DNA of 6,616 bases. Source: JBHIFE01 sp046760985 (GTDB lineage Bacteria > Chloroflexota > Dehalococcoidia > Dehalococcoidales > RBG-16-60-22). Positions 1 to 5,213 of this stretch are shown here, piece after piece (the first letter of the stretch is position 1; each line of letters opens with the position of its first letter). The stretch covers positions 1 through 6,616 of the forward strand of contig JBHIFE010000078.1 of assembly GCA_046760985.1 (NCBI GenBank), read 5' to 3'. Position numbers and translations under genes: made by a program. The notes beneath the pieces are model-generated. The model worked only from the letters and a program-made list of their open reading frames with translations, had not been told where the DNA came from and made no database searches.

Positions 1-20
1 TATTGACCTCACCCCCTTTA

Positions 21-48
21 TCCCCCTCTCCTTAAAAGGAGAGGGGGA
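21..48. repeat. Perfect palindrome 1, 13-bp arms
   Basis: TCCCCCTCTCCTT and AAGGAGAGGGGGA are exact reverse complements separated by only AA. As RNA a few central pairs would open to form the loop. Part of the 6-132 repeat cluster. Confidence 0.85.
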
Positions 49-56
49 AGAGATTG

Positions 57-81
57 AGAGAGGGGGCTTCGCCCCCTCTCT
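57..81. repeat. Palindrome 2, 11-bp stem with TTC loop
   Basis: AGAGAGGGGGC (57-67) pairs with GCCCCCTCTCT (71-81) across a TTC triloop. Part of the 6-132 cluster. On the minus strand it would read with a GAA loop. Confidence 0.85.
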
Positions 82-91
82 TACCTACACT

Positions 92-118
92 CCCCCTTCC
101 CTTAGTAAGGGAAGGGGG
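92..118. repeat. Perfect palindrome 3, 13-bp arms
   Basis: CCCCCTTCCCTTA (92-104) and TAAGGGAAGGGGG (106-118) are exact reverse complements around a single G. It resembles palindrome 1 in composition but differs in sequence, so the arms look as if they have kept pairing while changing bases. It is the hairpin nearest the carboxylase stop codon (28 nt away). Confidence 0.85.
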
Positions 119-145
119 TCAGGGGGATAGGTTGCTAAACAATCT

Positions 146-1696
146 CTACATTGGGATATTGCCATGTTTCCTTGGCGGGCGGGTCTCTTTTTTATTGCAC
201 AGTGCCTCAAGAGCAGCAATTATCGTCGGGCGAGTATCCCTGGGTCGGATAACGGCATTGATATATCCGTGGCTGGCGGCAACATAAGGATTATAGAATA
301 GCTTGCGGTATTCCTCTATTTTCTCCCTCTCCTTAGCTTTAGGGTCGTCTGCAGCTTGGATTTCTTGGCGGTGGATGATAGCTGCCGCACCTTCAGCTCC
401 CATAACTGCGATTTCAGCCGTAGGCCAGGCGAGGGTATAGTCAGCCCCCAAACTCTGGCTGCACATAGCTACATATGCTCCACCATAAGCCTTGCGGGTA
501 ATCAGAGTGATTTTAGGCACAGTTGCCTCAGAGTAACACCATAGCAGCTTAGCACCATGCCTGATGATTCCTCCCCACTCTTGGCTGCTACCGGGGAGAT
601 AGCCGGGGACATCAGCAATAGTAACTAAAGGAATGTTAAAAGCATCACAGAAGCGGATGAATCGGGTGGCTTTATCTGAGGCATCAATGTCAAGGCAGCC
701 GGCAAGATATTCAGGCTGATTGGCAATAATTCCAACCACGTGCCCGTTCAGGCGGGCAAAAGCGGTAATTATGTTTGGTGCATACCGCCGGGATGGCTCA
801 AGAAATTCACCGTTATCCACGATAGAACGGATGACAGCTTTCATATCGTAGGTTTTTTGTGCTTCCGCCGGTATGATGTCATCCAGAGCCGGGTCGGTGC
901 GGTCATCGGAATCGGTAGGAGGGATATCAGGCGGCTTCTCCTCATTACTCTGTGGTAGATAGCTCAGCAGTTTTTTAATCTCGGCAATAGCTTGCTCATC
1001 ACTATCACAAGCAAATTGAACCACTCCGCTTTTGCTACTGTGCGCCATGGCTCCGCCTAACTCTTCGTCACTTATCTCCTCACTGGTGGCGGCTTTAACC
1101 ACGCTGGGACCGGTGATATACATATAGCTTGTCCTCTTCACCATGAAAACGAAGTCAGTCATCGCCGGTGAATAGACGGCACCACCAGCAGCCGGTCCCA
1201 TAATAGCTGATATCTGAGGAATAACCCCCGAGGCACAGGAATTGCGGAAAAAAATCTTGCCGTAGCCGTCAAGGGCATTAATTCCCTCCTGAATACGGGC
1301 ACCACCACTATCAATAAAACCGATCATGGGCACCTTCATGGTCATCGCCATATCCATGACTTTACATATCTTCCTGGCGTGCATCTCACCCAGGGTGCCA
1401 CCTCTGGCGGTGAAGTCCTGAGAAAAGGCACATACGGTACGACCATTCACCTTCCCGTAGCCAGTTACCACCCCATCAGCTGGAATAGAAACCTTCTCCA
1501 TACCGAAGTTAGTACAGCGGTGCTGGACAAATAAATCCAGTTCTTGGAAGGTGCCACGGTCAAACAGAAGGTCAATCCTCTCCCGTGCGGTGAGCTTGCC
1601 CGAGTCATGCTGCTGCTGAATGCGCTCTTTGCCGCCACCGGCTTTTGCCTTTTCCTCTAACTTGGCTAGTCTATCCAGTTCATCTCTCAAAGCCAT
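146..1696 (-). CDS. Acyl-CoA carboxylase carboxyltransferase (beta) subunit, PccB/MmdA family
   Basis: This is the carboxyltransferase half of a biotin-dependent acyl-CoA carboxylase (propionyl-, acetyl- or methylmalonyl-CoA type). It moves CO2 between carboxybiotin on a carrier protein and the alpha carbon of an acyl-CoA, in the cytoplasm. At 516 aa it is full length for the family, with two crotonase-like halves. In the N-terminal half are SGGARIQEG (130-138) and GPAAGGAVYSPA (167-178), the acyl-CoA site and oxyanion glycines. In the C-terminal half are DVPGYLPG (362-369), RKAYGGAY (401-408) and AWPTAEIAVMGAEGA (423-437). The residue after GGAY is Val409; in propionyl-CoA carboxylases this position is usually Asp, so the substrate cannot be assigned from family membership alone. 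The ATG is preceded by AAGGGGG only 3 nt away, a short spacing. No biotin carboxylase or biotin-carrier gene lies in the window. It is transcribed away from folP and ends 14 nt before a palindromic repeat. Confidence 0.93.
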   Translation of the reverse strand: MALRDELDRLAKLEEKAKAGGGKERIQQQHDSGKLTARERIDLLFDRGTFQELDLFVQHRCTNFGMEKVSIPADGVVTGYGKVNGRTVCAFSQDFTARGGTLGEMHARKICKVMDMAMTMKVPMIGFIDSGGARIQEGINALDGYGKIFFRNSCASGVIPQISAIMGPAAGGAVYSPAMTDFVFMVKRTSYMYITGPSVVKAATSEEISDEELGGAMAHSSKSGVVQFACDSDEQAIAEIKKLLSYLPQSNEEKPPDIPPTDSDDRTDPALDDIIPAEAQKTYDMKAVIRSIVDNGEFLEPSRRYAPNIITAFARLNGHVVGIIANQPEYLAGCLDIDASDKATRFIRFCDAFNIPLVTIADVPGYLPGSSQEWGGIIRHGAKLLWCYSEATVPKITLITRKAYGGAYVAMCSQSLGADYTLAWPTAEIAVMGAEGAAAIIHRQEIQAADDPKAKEREKIEEYRKLFYNPYVAASHGYINAVIRPRDTRPTIIAALEALCNKKETRPPRKHGNIPM

Positions 1697-1733
1697 TTTC
1701 CCCCTTAGTAGAGCTTAAAGAGGGAGACAAATA

Positions 1734-1763
1734 ATCATATCACATTGACTATGCTAGAGGCAA
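1734..1763 (-). promoter_or_regulatory. Candidate promoter of the carboxylase gene
   Basis: On the minus strand TTGCCT (1763-1758) and TATGAT (1739-1734) are separated by 18 nt, matching the sigma70-type -35 in 4 of 6 and the -10 in 5 of 6 positions. Transcription would begin about 30 nt before the ATG at 1696. Inferred from consensus only; short AT-rich gaps often give such matches. Confidence 0.35.
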
Positions 1764-1797
1764 ATAACTAGCAAGTGTTTTATAGGCAAGGAGAAAG

Positions 1798-1806
1798 TGG
1801 TAAAAT
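1798..1806 (+). promoter_or_regulatory. Candidate extended -10 promoter of the folate operon
   Basis: TGGTAAAAT fits the extended -10 form (TGn followed by a hexamer matching TATAAT in 5 of 6 positions). No good -35 lies 16-18 nt upstream (TTTTAT is the closest), as is common for extended -10 promoters. The predicted transcript would have a leader of about 40 nt before the TTG start of folP. Confidence 0.35.
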
Positions 1807-1844
1807 ATGAAGCAGCTTTGAGCGAACAACAAGATTTTTGGTTA

Positions 1845-1850
1845 GAGGAG
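1845..1850 (+). promoter_or_regulatory. Ribosome binding site deciding the TTG start of folP
   Basis: GAGGAG sits 4 nt before the TTG at 1855. It supports this start because the next in-frame ATG (1933) falls inside the essential substrate loop of the enzyme and cannot be the start. Confidence 0.6.
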
Positions 1851-1854
1851 CGAA

Positions 1855-2715
1855 TTGGAGCAGAGTAAATCACTGCCAGTTGCTACCCGCTGTGGCAATA
1901 CCGAGTTCAGGTGGGGTGAGCGAACTTATATTATGGGAATCTGCAATCTCAGTCCTGATTCCTTCTCTGGAGACGGGTTAGGTAATGATATTGAGTTAGC
2001 CGTAGCCCAAGCAGAACGCATGGTTGCCGAAGGAGCGGATATAATAGATGTTGGTGGGGAGTCAACTCGTCCCGGCACGGAAGCGAAATCTGTGGACGAT
2101 ATTGATGATGAATTGCGACTGGTGATACCGGTGATAGAAAGGTTAGCCAGCGAACTAACCGTACCAATAAGTATAGATAGTTACAAGTCTGGGGTAGCCA
2201 GTCGTGCGGTGAAAGCTGGTGCGGCGATGATCAATGATATCTGGGGCTTAAAACGTGACCCGAGAATAGCTGAGGTAGCCGCCGAGGCAGGTGTGCCTAT
2301 TATTCTGATGAGCAACCAGCGAGATGCCCCTTGCCCAGATATAATGCCTGAAGTTATTTCTGATTTGGAAAGAAGCATTGGTCTGGCAATGAAGGCTGGG
2401 GTAGCTGAGCAAAATATCATTATTGACCCCGGCGTCGGCTTTGGTAAGACTCTAGAGCAAAATCTGGAGATAATCCAGCGATTGCCTGAACTTAAATCCC
2501 TGGGCAAGCCTATTTTACTGGGAACCTCCCGCAAATCAGTGATTGGCTTGGTATTGGACCTGCCCGTTGACCAGCGTCTGGAGGGGACAGCAGCCACCAT
2601 AGCTATTGGCATTGCCAATGGTGCCGACATGGTACGGGTTCATGATGTTAAGCAGATGGTACGTGTCTGCCGAATGAGTGACGCCATTATACGAAGGAGG
2701 CAAATTGGTGAGTGA
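1855..2715 (+). CDS. folP: Dihydropteroate synthase
   Basis: FolP condenses 6-hydroxymethyl-7,8-dihydropterin pyrophosphate with p-aminobenzoate to give 7,8-dihydropteroate, the sulfonamide-sensitive step of folate synthesis. It is a cytoplasmic TIM-barrel of 286 aa, within the usual 270-290. Visible motifs in order are loop 1 MGICNLSPDSFSGDG (27-41, with Asn31 as the expected Mg ligand), loop 2 DVGGESTRPG (65-74), SIDSY (106-110), NDIWG (127-131), DPGVGFGKT (191-199), the pterin/phosphate-site GTSRKS (223-228) and RVHDV (261-265). The usual LMHMQG segment is LMSNQRD here (151-157), so the common histidine is absent; this is probably a lineage variant because all core residues are present. 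Translation starts at TTG, since upstream Shine-Dalgarno spacing fits and the first ATG would delete part of loop 1. Its last 8 nt overlap folK, implying translational coupling. It is the first gene of a three-gene pterin operon. Confidence 0.96.
   Translation: MEQSKSLPVATRCGNTEFRWGERTYIMGICNLSPDSFSGDGLGNDIELAVAQAERMVAEGADIIDVGGESTRPGTEAKSVDDIDDELRLVIPVIERLASELTVPISIDSYKSGVASRAVKAGAAMINDIWGLKRDPRIAEVAAEAGVPIILMSNQRDAPCPDIMPEVISDLERSIGLAMKAGVAEQNIIIDPGVGFGKTLEQNLEIIQRLPELKSLGKPILLGTSRKSVIGLVLDLPVDQRLEGTAATIAIGIANGADMVRVHDVKQMVRVCRMSDAIIRRRQIGE
2694..2700 (+). promoter_or_regulatory. Strong ribosome binding site for folK, inside the end of folP
   Basis: AAGGAGG lies 7 nt before the GTG at 2708, an optimal spacing. 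It argues for GTG 2708 as the start of folK over the in-frame ATG at 2678, which lies upstream of this site and deeper in folP, and over the in-frame TTG at 2705, for which the spacing would be only 4 nt. Confidence 0.75.
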
Positions 2716-3193
2716 AGCGGTAACAATATATCTTAGCCTCGGCTCAAACATGGGAGACCGTAAGGATAATCTGGATAAGGCGCTGGATTTCCTGTCACAG
2801 AGATTGCGGATGGGAAAGATTTCATCCATATATGACACCGAGCCGCTAGGTAATACGGAACAGCCCCGCTTTCTTAATCTGGTGTGTCAGGCTTATACCC
2901 GGCTGGAACCGGCAGCACTACTGGCTCTGGCTAAGGGAGTTGAAGCCAAGCTGGGCAGAACCGGTAAATCCAGCACCCCCCGCCCCATTGATATAGATAT
3001 TCTCCTTTATGACGAGCAGGTTATTGAAACCCCGGAGCTGACTATCCCCCACCCCAAAATGACGGAGAGAGCCTTTGTCCTTATTCCCCTGGCGGAAATT
3101 GCTCCCGACCTAGTGCATCCGGTAAGTGGTAAGACAATTAAACAACTATCAGAAAGTGTAAGAGAAAAACAGGGTGTCCTTAAACTGGAATAA
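2708..3193 (+). CDS. folK: 2-amino-4-hydroxy-6-hydroxymethyldihydropteridine pyrophosphokinase (HPPK)
   Basis: FolK transfers pyrophosphate from ATP to 6-hydroxymethyl-7,8-dihydropterin, making the substrate of FolP encoded just upstream. From the GTG start the protein is 161 aa, a typical length. Visible features are the N-terminal strand and turn YLSLGSNMGD (8-17), the substrate-contact segment SIYDTEPLGN (40-49), QPRFLNLV (52-59), and the family signature TPRPIDIDILLYD (90-102). Within the signature Asp95 and Asp97 are the two Mg ligands and Arg92 a catalytic-loop arginine. IPHPKMTERAFVLIPLAEIAPD follows from about residue 112, with the usual P-H-P-x-M and R-x-F-V-L pattern. An ATG 30 nt upstream is in frame but would lengthen the overlap with folP and place the strong Shine-Dalgarno inside the gene, so GTG is preferred. 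Overlaps folP by 8 nt, and the next gene starts 13 nt after its stop. Confidence 0.96.
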   Translation: MSEAVTIYLSLGSNMGDRKDNLDKALDFLSQRLRMGKISSIYDTEPLGNTEQPRFLNLVCQAYTRLEPAALLALAKGVEAKLGRTGKSSTPRPIDIDILLYDEQVIETPELTIPHPKMTERAFVLIPLAEIAPDLVHPVSGKTIKQLSESVREKQGVLKLE

Positions 3194-3195
3194 CT

Positions 3196-3200
3196 AGGAG
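3196..3200 (+). promoter_or_regulatory. Ribosome binding site deciding the GTG start of the PTPS gene
   Basis: AGGAG sits 6 nt before the GTG at 3207 and only 2 nt after the folK stop codon. It supports this start and translation of the third operon gene soon after folK terminates. Confidence 0.65.
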
Positions 3201-3206
3201 AAAACA

Positions 3207-3578
3207 GTGTATCAGATATCGGTGGAGAACCACTTTGATGCTGCTCACTTCCTGCGTGGTTATCAGGGCAAGTGTGAGGCACTGCACGGGCACCGTTTTC
3301 GGGTAGTGGTCAAGGTAAGCACCTCCGGGCTTGATGAGATAGGTATAGCTTATGATTTTATGGAGCTCAAGCAGCACTTAAACGATATTCTATCCAGGTT
3401 TGACCATACCTGTCTCAACGATGTACCACCGTTTGATAGAATAAATCCCTCTTCAGAAAATATTGCTGCCACTATTTATAGTGAGCTCCAGCGGAAACTG
3501 ACCGGAGCTCCGGTTTCCATCTCTGGCATTGAGGTATGGGAATCCCCCCAGACGGGGGTAATCTATAGTCCTGACTAG
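3207..3578 (+). CDS. queD: COG0720 6-pyruvoyl-tetrahydropterin synthase / QueD family, probable PTPS-III or dual PTPS-I/III
   Basis: A 123-aa tunnelling-fold (T-fold) enzyme acting on 7,8-dihydroneopterin triphosphate. The three zinc-binding histidines are His14, His27 and His29 (FDAAH and HGH). The active-site segment is Cys23-Glu24-Ala-Leu-His27-Gly-His29, with the catalytic Cys next to a Glu. AYDFMELK (48-55), FDHTCLND (65-72, the Asp-His of the proton relay), NPSSENIA (80-87) and the pterin-anchoring Glu112 in EVWES (109-113) complete the family pattern. QueD proper makes 6-carboxy-tetrahydropterin for queuosine. PTPS-III instead makes 6-hydroxymethyl-dihydropterin for folate, replacing FolB, and dual I/III enzymes carry both Cys and Glu. 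With folP and folK immediately upstream and no queuosine gene in view, a folate role, alone or with queuosine, is the better inference. GTG start with AGGAG 6 nt upstream. Its stop codon overlaps that of the convergent UPF0434 gene. Confidence 0.93.
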   Translation: MYQISVENHFDAAHFLRGYQGKCEALHGHRFRVVVKVSTSGLDEIGIAYDFMELKQHLNDILSRFDHTCLNDVPPFDRINPSSENIAATIYSELQRKLTGAPVSISGIEVWESPQTGVIYSPD

Positions 3579-3757
3579 CGGTGGTTTTCTGGCGGTAACA
3601 GATTAGGAATGGCATCTACAATGGGATAGGTTACGTCACCCTTGGGACAATAAAGAGAGCCGGTAACTATTTCTGTCTCATTTTCCTCCTCCACCTTCAA
3701 TTCCAGCTCCCCCTTACACACCGGGCAGACCAGAATATCCAAAAGCTCTCTTCTCAT
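3575..3757 (-). CDS. UPF0434/Trm112-like small zinc-knuckle protein
   Basis: A 60-aa protein matching the UPF0434 (YcaR)/Trm112 family. It opens RRELLDILVCPVCKGELEL, with the first knuckle Cys11-Pro-Val-Cys14, and ends with a second half-knuckle at Cys37 and the hallmark YPIVDAIPNLLPP (44-56). The usual fourth cysteine position is Gly40 (CPKG), as in several bacterial relatives, so zinc binding may be partial or lost. In eukaryotes and archaea Trm112 is an activating partner of several methyltransferases; the bacterial role is poorly known and I do not assign one. The family's usual length is 55-70 aa, so this is complete. No Shine-Dalgarno precedes the ATG, and a near-ideal -10 lies only 7 nt upstream, suggesting a leaderless mRNA. 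Convergent with the PTPS gene (4-nt overlap at CTAG) and divergent from the HNH gene. Confidence 0.88.
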   Translation of the reverse strand: MRRELLDILVCPVCKGELELKVEEENETEIVTGSLYCPKGDVTYPIVDAIPNLLPPENHR

Positions 3758-3764
3758 AAGCTTG

Positions 3765-3773
3765 ATTATACCA
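3765..3773 (-). promoter_or_regulatory. Extended -10 promoter of the UPF0434 gene, predicted leaderless
   Basis: On the minus strand TGGTATAAT is a perfect extended -10 element. Only 7 nt separate it from the ATG at 3757, so a standard start site would fall at or next to the A of the start codon. No recognisable -35 is present at 16-18 nt spacing, which the TG extension can compensate. Confidence 0.55.
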
Positions 3774-3810
3774 CGATTACCTTGCCTTTTTAATTGGTTT
3801 TTAGTTAAGC

Positions 3811-3839
3811 TTGCATAGCCAGAAGTTTTCTTGTAAAAT
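3811..3839 (+). promoter_or_regulatory. Candidate promoter of the HNH gene
   Basis: TTGCAT (3811-3816) and TAAAAT (3834-3839) are separated by 17 nt, with the -10 matching in 5 of 6 positions and the -35 in only 3. The leader would be about 25-27 nt. The -10 and following bases resemble those upstream of folP (TAAAAT followed by GAAGCAGC). Consensus inference only. Confidence 0.35.
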
Positions 3840-3872
3840 GAAGCAGCCTTTGTGTAGAAAGAAGCTTTAAAG

Positions 3873-4376
3873 ATGATAAATCTTCCCGTCCTGGTACTAA
3901 ATCAGAGCTATGAGCCGCTTACTATCTGCCGCGTCCGGCGAGCTGTGGTGTTGATTTATCTCGGCAGGGCAGAGATGATAGAGAATGGCGTGGGCTTTAT
4001 CCACACCGTCAGTAATAGCTTTCCCGTACCTTCAGTAATCCGCCTTGCCTACATGATTAAGCGTCCACGCCGGGAAAGAAAGCTAACTCGCTTTGAAGTT
4101 TTCAACCGTGACCGCTATACCTGCCAGTATTGCGGTAAGGAAACCAGGCAACTCACTTTAGACCACATCATCCCCCGATATCGGGGCGGAAAACATACTT
4201 GGGAAAACGTGGTTAGTGCCTGTGTGCCCTGCAACCGTCGTAAGGCAGGCAAAACCCCACCAGAGGCTAGGATGAGTTTAATCCGTCCCCCATCCTATCC
4301 CTACGGTAGCATTTTCTTTATCCCCTACCACTATCGGCAAACCAAAAGTGAATGGCAAAAGTACTTACCTCAGTAA
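3873..4376 (+). CDS. HNH endonuclease-fold protein
   Basis: A 167-aa member of a widespread bacterial HNH family (common in cyanobacteria, actinobacteria and Chloroflexota), whose N-terminus reads like PVLVLNQSYEPLTICRVRRA. The HNH module lies at about 77-132: Cys84-Gln-Tyr-Cys87 as first zinc knuckle, LDHIIPRYRGG (96-106) with Asp97-His98 as the metal/base pair, Asn112 in the middle, and Cys117-Val-Pro-Cys120-Asn121 as second knuckle, followed by RRKAGKTPPEA (122-132). All metal and catalytic positions are intact, so nuclease or nickase activity is plausible. The biological substrate is unknown to me. No intron, intein, restriction methylase or mobile element lies beside it, so a homing or restriction role is not supported here. 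The only in-frame start before the conserved region is ATG 3873, as TAG at 3855 closes the frame upstream. Its ribosome binding site is weak. Convergent with ricT, with a 39-nt gap. Confidence 0.9.
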   Translation: MINLPVLVLNQSYEPLTICRVRRAVVLIYLGRAEMIENGVGFIHTVSNSFPVPSVIRLAYMIKRPRRERKLTRFEVFNRDRYTCQYCGKETRQLTLDHIIPRYRGGKHTWENVVSACVPCNRRKAGKTPPEARMSLIRPPSYPYGSIFFIPYHYRQTKSEWQKYLPQ

Positions 4377-4415
4377 ATGCCAATCAGTATATAATAACTT
4401 ATCCCGGTTCACCCC

Positions 4416-5210
4416 CTAGTAAGAAACCTCACTAAGAGGTAATTCCACTGTTGCTTCGCTCTCTAGCTCAACCAACACCGTTTCCTTCAGTGGATTACTC
4501 CCGACCACAGTAGCCTCCCCCATCGCCGTTGACACCCGCTGACCCATCTTGGGCAATTTCTCCTTCAGGGCATGGTACTGTTCACTTTCATAGCTCAAGC
4601 AACACATTAAGCGACCACAAACGCCGGAGATCTTCATCGGGTTAAGCGGTAAATCCTGCTCCTTAGCCATTTTAATAGAGACCGGGTCAAACTCACTTAT
4701 GAAACTCATGCAACATAGAGGACGACCGCACCGACCAAAGCCACCCATCAGTTTGGCTTCATCTCTGGAGCCTACCTGCCGCAATTCTACCCGCACTTTG
4801 AAACACTTAGTCAGCCGCCGAACTAGTTCACGGAAATCAACCCTCTCCTCAGCACTGAACAAAAAGGTAAGGCGACTACCATCAAGGTTGTATTCGGCGG
4901 ATAGGAGTTTCATTGGCAACTGTAGCTCGCCAATCAACTTACCACACTCAATAAGAGCCTCCTCTGCTTTAGCCTCGAGCTTCTCAGCTTGCTCCACATC
5001 TTCAGGGTCTGCCTTGCGCATTACCGGCTTCAACGGTCCACTCACTTCATTAGCCAATACCTGTCGGGGAGCAATGACTACACGCCCTACCTCTGGACCA
5101 CGGCTGGTCTCCACGATTACATAGTCATTTACCTCTAGGTCAATGCCCGCCGGGTCAAAGTAGTAAACTTTGCCCGCTCTTTTGAATCGTATTCCAACAA
5201 TCTCAGCCAT
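4416..5210 (-). CDS. ricT: PSP1-domain regulator RicT (YaaT)
   Basis: A 264-aa PSP1-domain protein, close to the family length of about 270. In Bacillus subtilis RicT joins RicA and RicF in an Fe-S-cluster-bearing complex that works with RNase Y in mRNA processing and affects development. The N-terminal strand-rich region has VGIRFKRAGKVYYFDP (5-20) and SRGPEVGRVV (36-45). The hallmark cysteines are in GGFGRCGRPLCCMSF (156-170: Cys161, Cys166, Cys167) and SGVCGRLMCCLSYE (195-208: Cys198, Cys203, Cys204), all consistent with cluster ligation. The C-terminal domain (about 218-264) is a small beta-rich module ending VELPLSEVSY. It starts 3 nt after the holB stop (TAA GAT ATG) with no separate Shine-Dalgarno, so translation is probably coupled to holB. 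The holB-ricT order is the same as in B. subtilis. RicA and RicF are not in the window, so whether the complex exists here is unknown. Confidence 0.95.
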   Translation of the reverse strand: MAEIVGIRFKRAGKVYYFDPAGIDLEVNDYVIVETSRGPEVGRVVIAPRQVLANEVSGPLKPVMRKADPEDVEQAEKLEAKAEEALIECGKLIGELQLPMKLLSAEYNLDGSRLTFLFSAEERVDFRELVRRLTKCFKVRVELRQVGSRDEAKLMGGFGRCGRPLCCMSFISEFDPVSIKMAKEQDLPLNPMKISGVCGRLMCCLSYESEQYHALKEKLPKMGQRVSTAMGEATVVGSNPLKETVLVELESEATVELPLSEVSY

Positions 5211-5213
5211 ATC

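Larger units (their letters stand above)
6..132. repeat. Palindrome-rich interspersed repeat (MITE/REP-like), about 127 bp
   Basis: The stretch is built almost entirely from C5/G5 blocks arranged as three separate palindromes (21-48, 57-81, 92-118). Its two ends are imperfect inverted repeats: ACCTCACCCCCTTTATCCCC at the left and, read on the minus strand from 132, ACCTATCCCCCTGACCCCC; the 9-mer TATCCCCCT (19-27) is exactly complementary to 121-129. No reading frame here looks like a protein. It begins 14 nt beyond the stop codon of the minus-strand carboxylase gene, so its hairpins would lie in that gene's 3' untranslated RNA and could block 3' exonucleases or slow polymerase; no T-run follows any of them, so it is not a classic intrinsic terminator. 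The left boundary is uncertain because the window starts only 5 nt earlier. That it is a dispersed family is inference from its structure. Confidence 0.6.

Noticed and set aside
21..118. Rho-independent terminators for the carboxylase gene
   Set aside because: The stems are strong but none is followed on the minus strand by a run of T, so they are listed as repeats and not as terminators.
6..132. CRISPR array
   Set aside because: The repeats are palindromes of differing sequence without regular unique spacers, and there are no cas genes in the window.
54..287. A 77-codon plus-strand frame over the palindromic repeat and the 3' end of the carboxylase gene
   Set aside because: Half of it translates low-complexity palindromes and the rest is antisense to a well-supported gene.
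1807..1821. Possible leader peptide (ATG AAG CAG CTT TGA) before folP, and a similar ATG at 3838 before the HNH gene
   Set aside because: Both overlap the predicted -10 elements, so they would lie upstream of or at the transcription start. Neither has a ribosome binding site, and no attenuator hairpins follow.
2181..2630. A 149-codon frame antisense to folP
   Set aside because: folP is supported along this whole region by conserved motifs, and the antisense product shows composition typical of a complementary frame with no ribosome binding site or family pattern.
4422..4443. Short hairpin ACCTC-TTAGT-GAGGT followed by TTTCTT on the minus strand at the end of ricT
   Set aside because: The stem has only 5 bp and lies within the coding sequence just before the stop codon; too weak to call a terminator.
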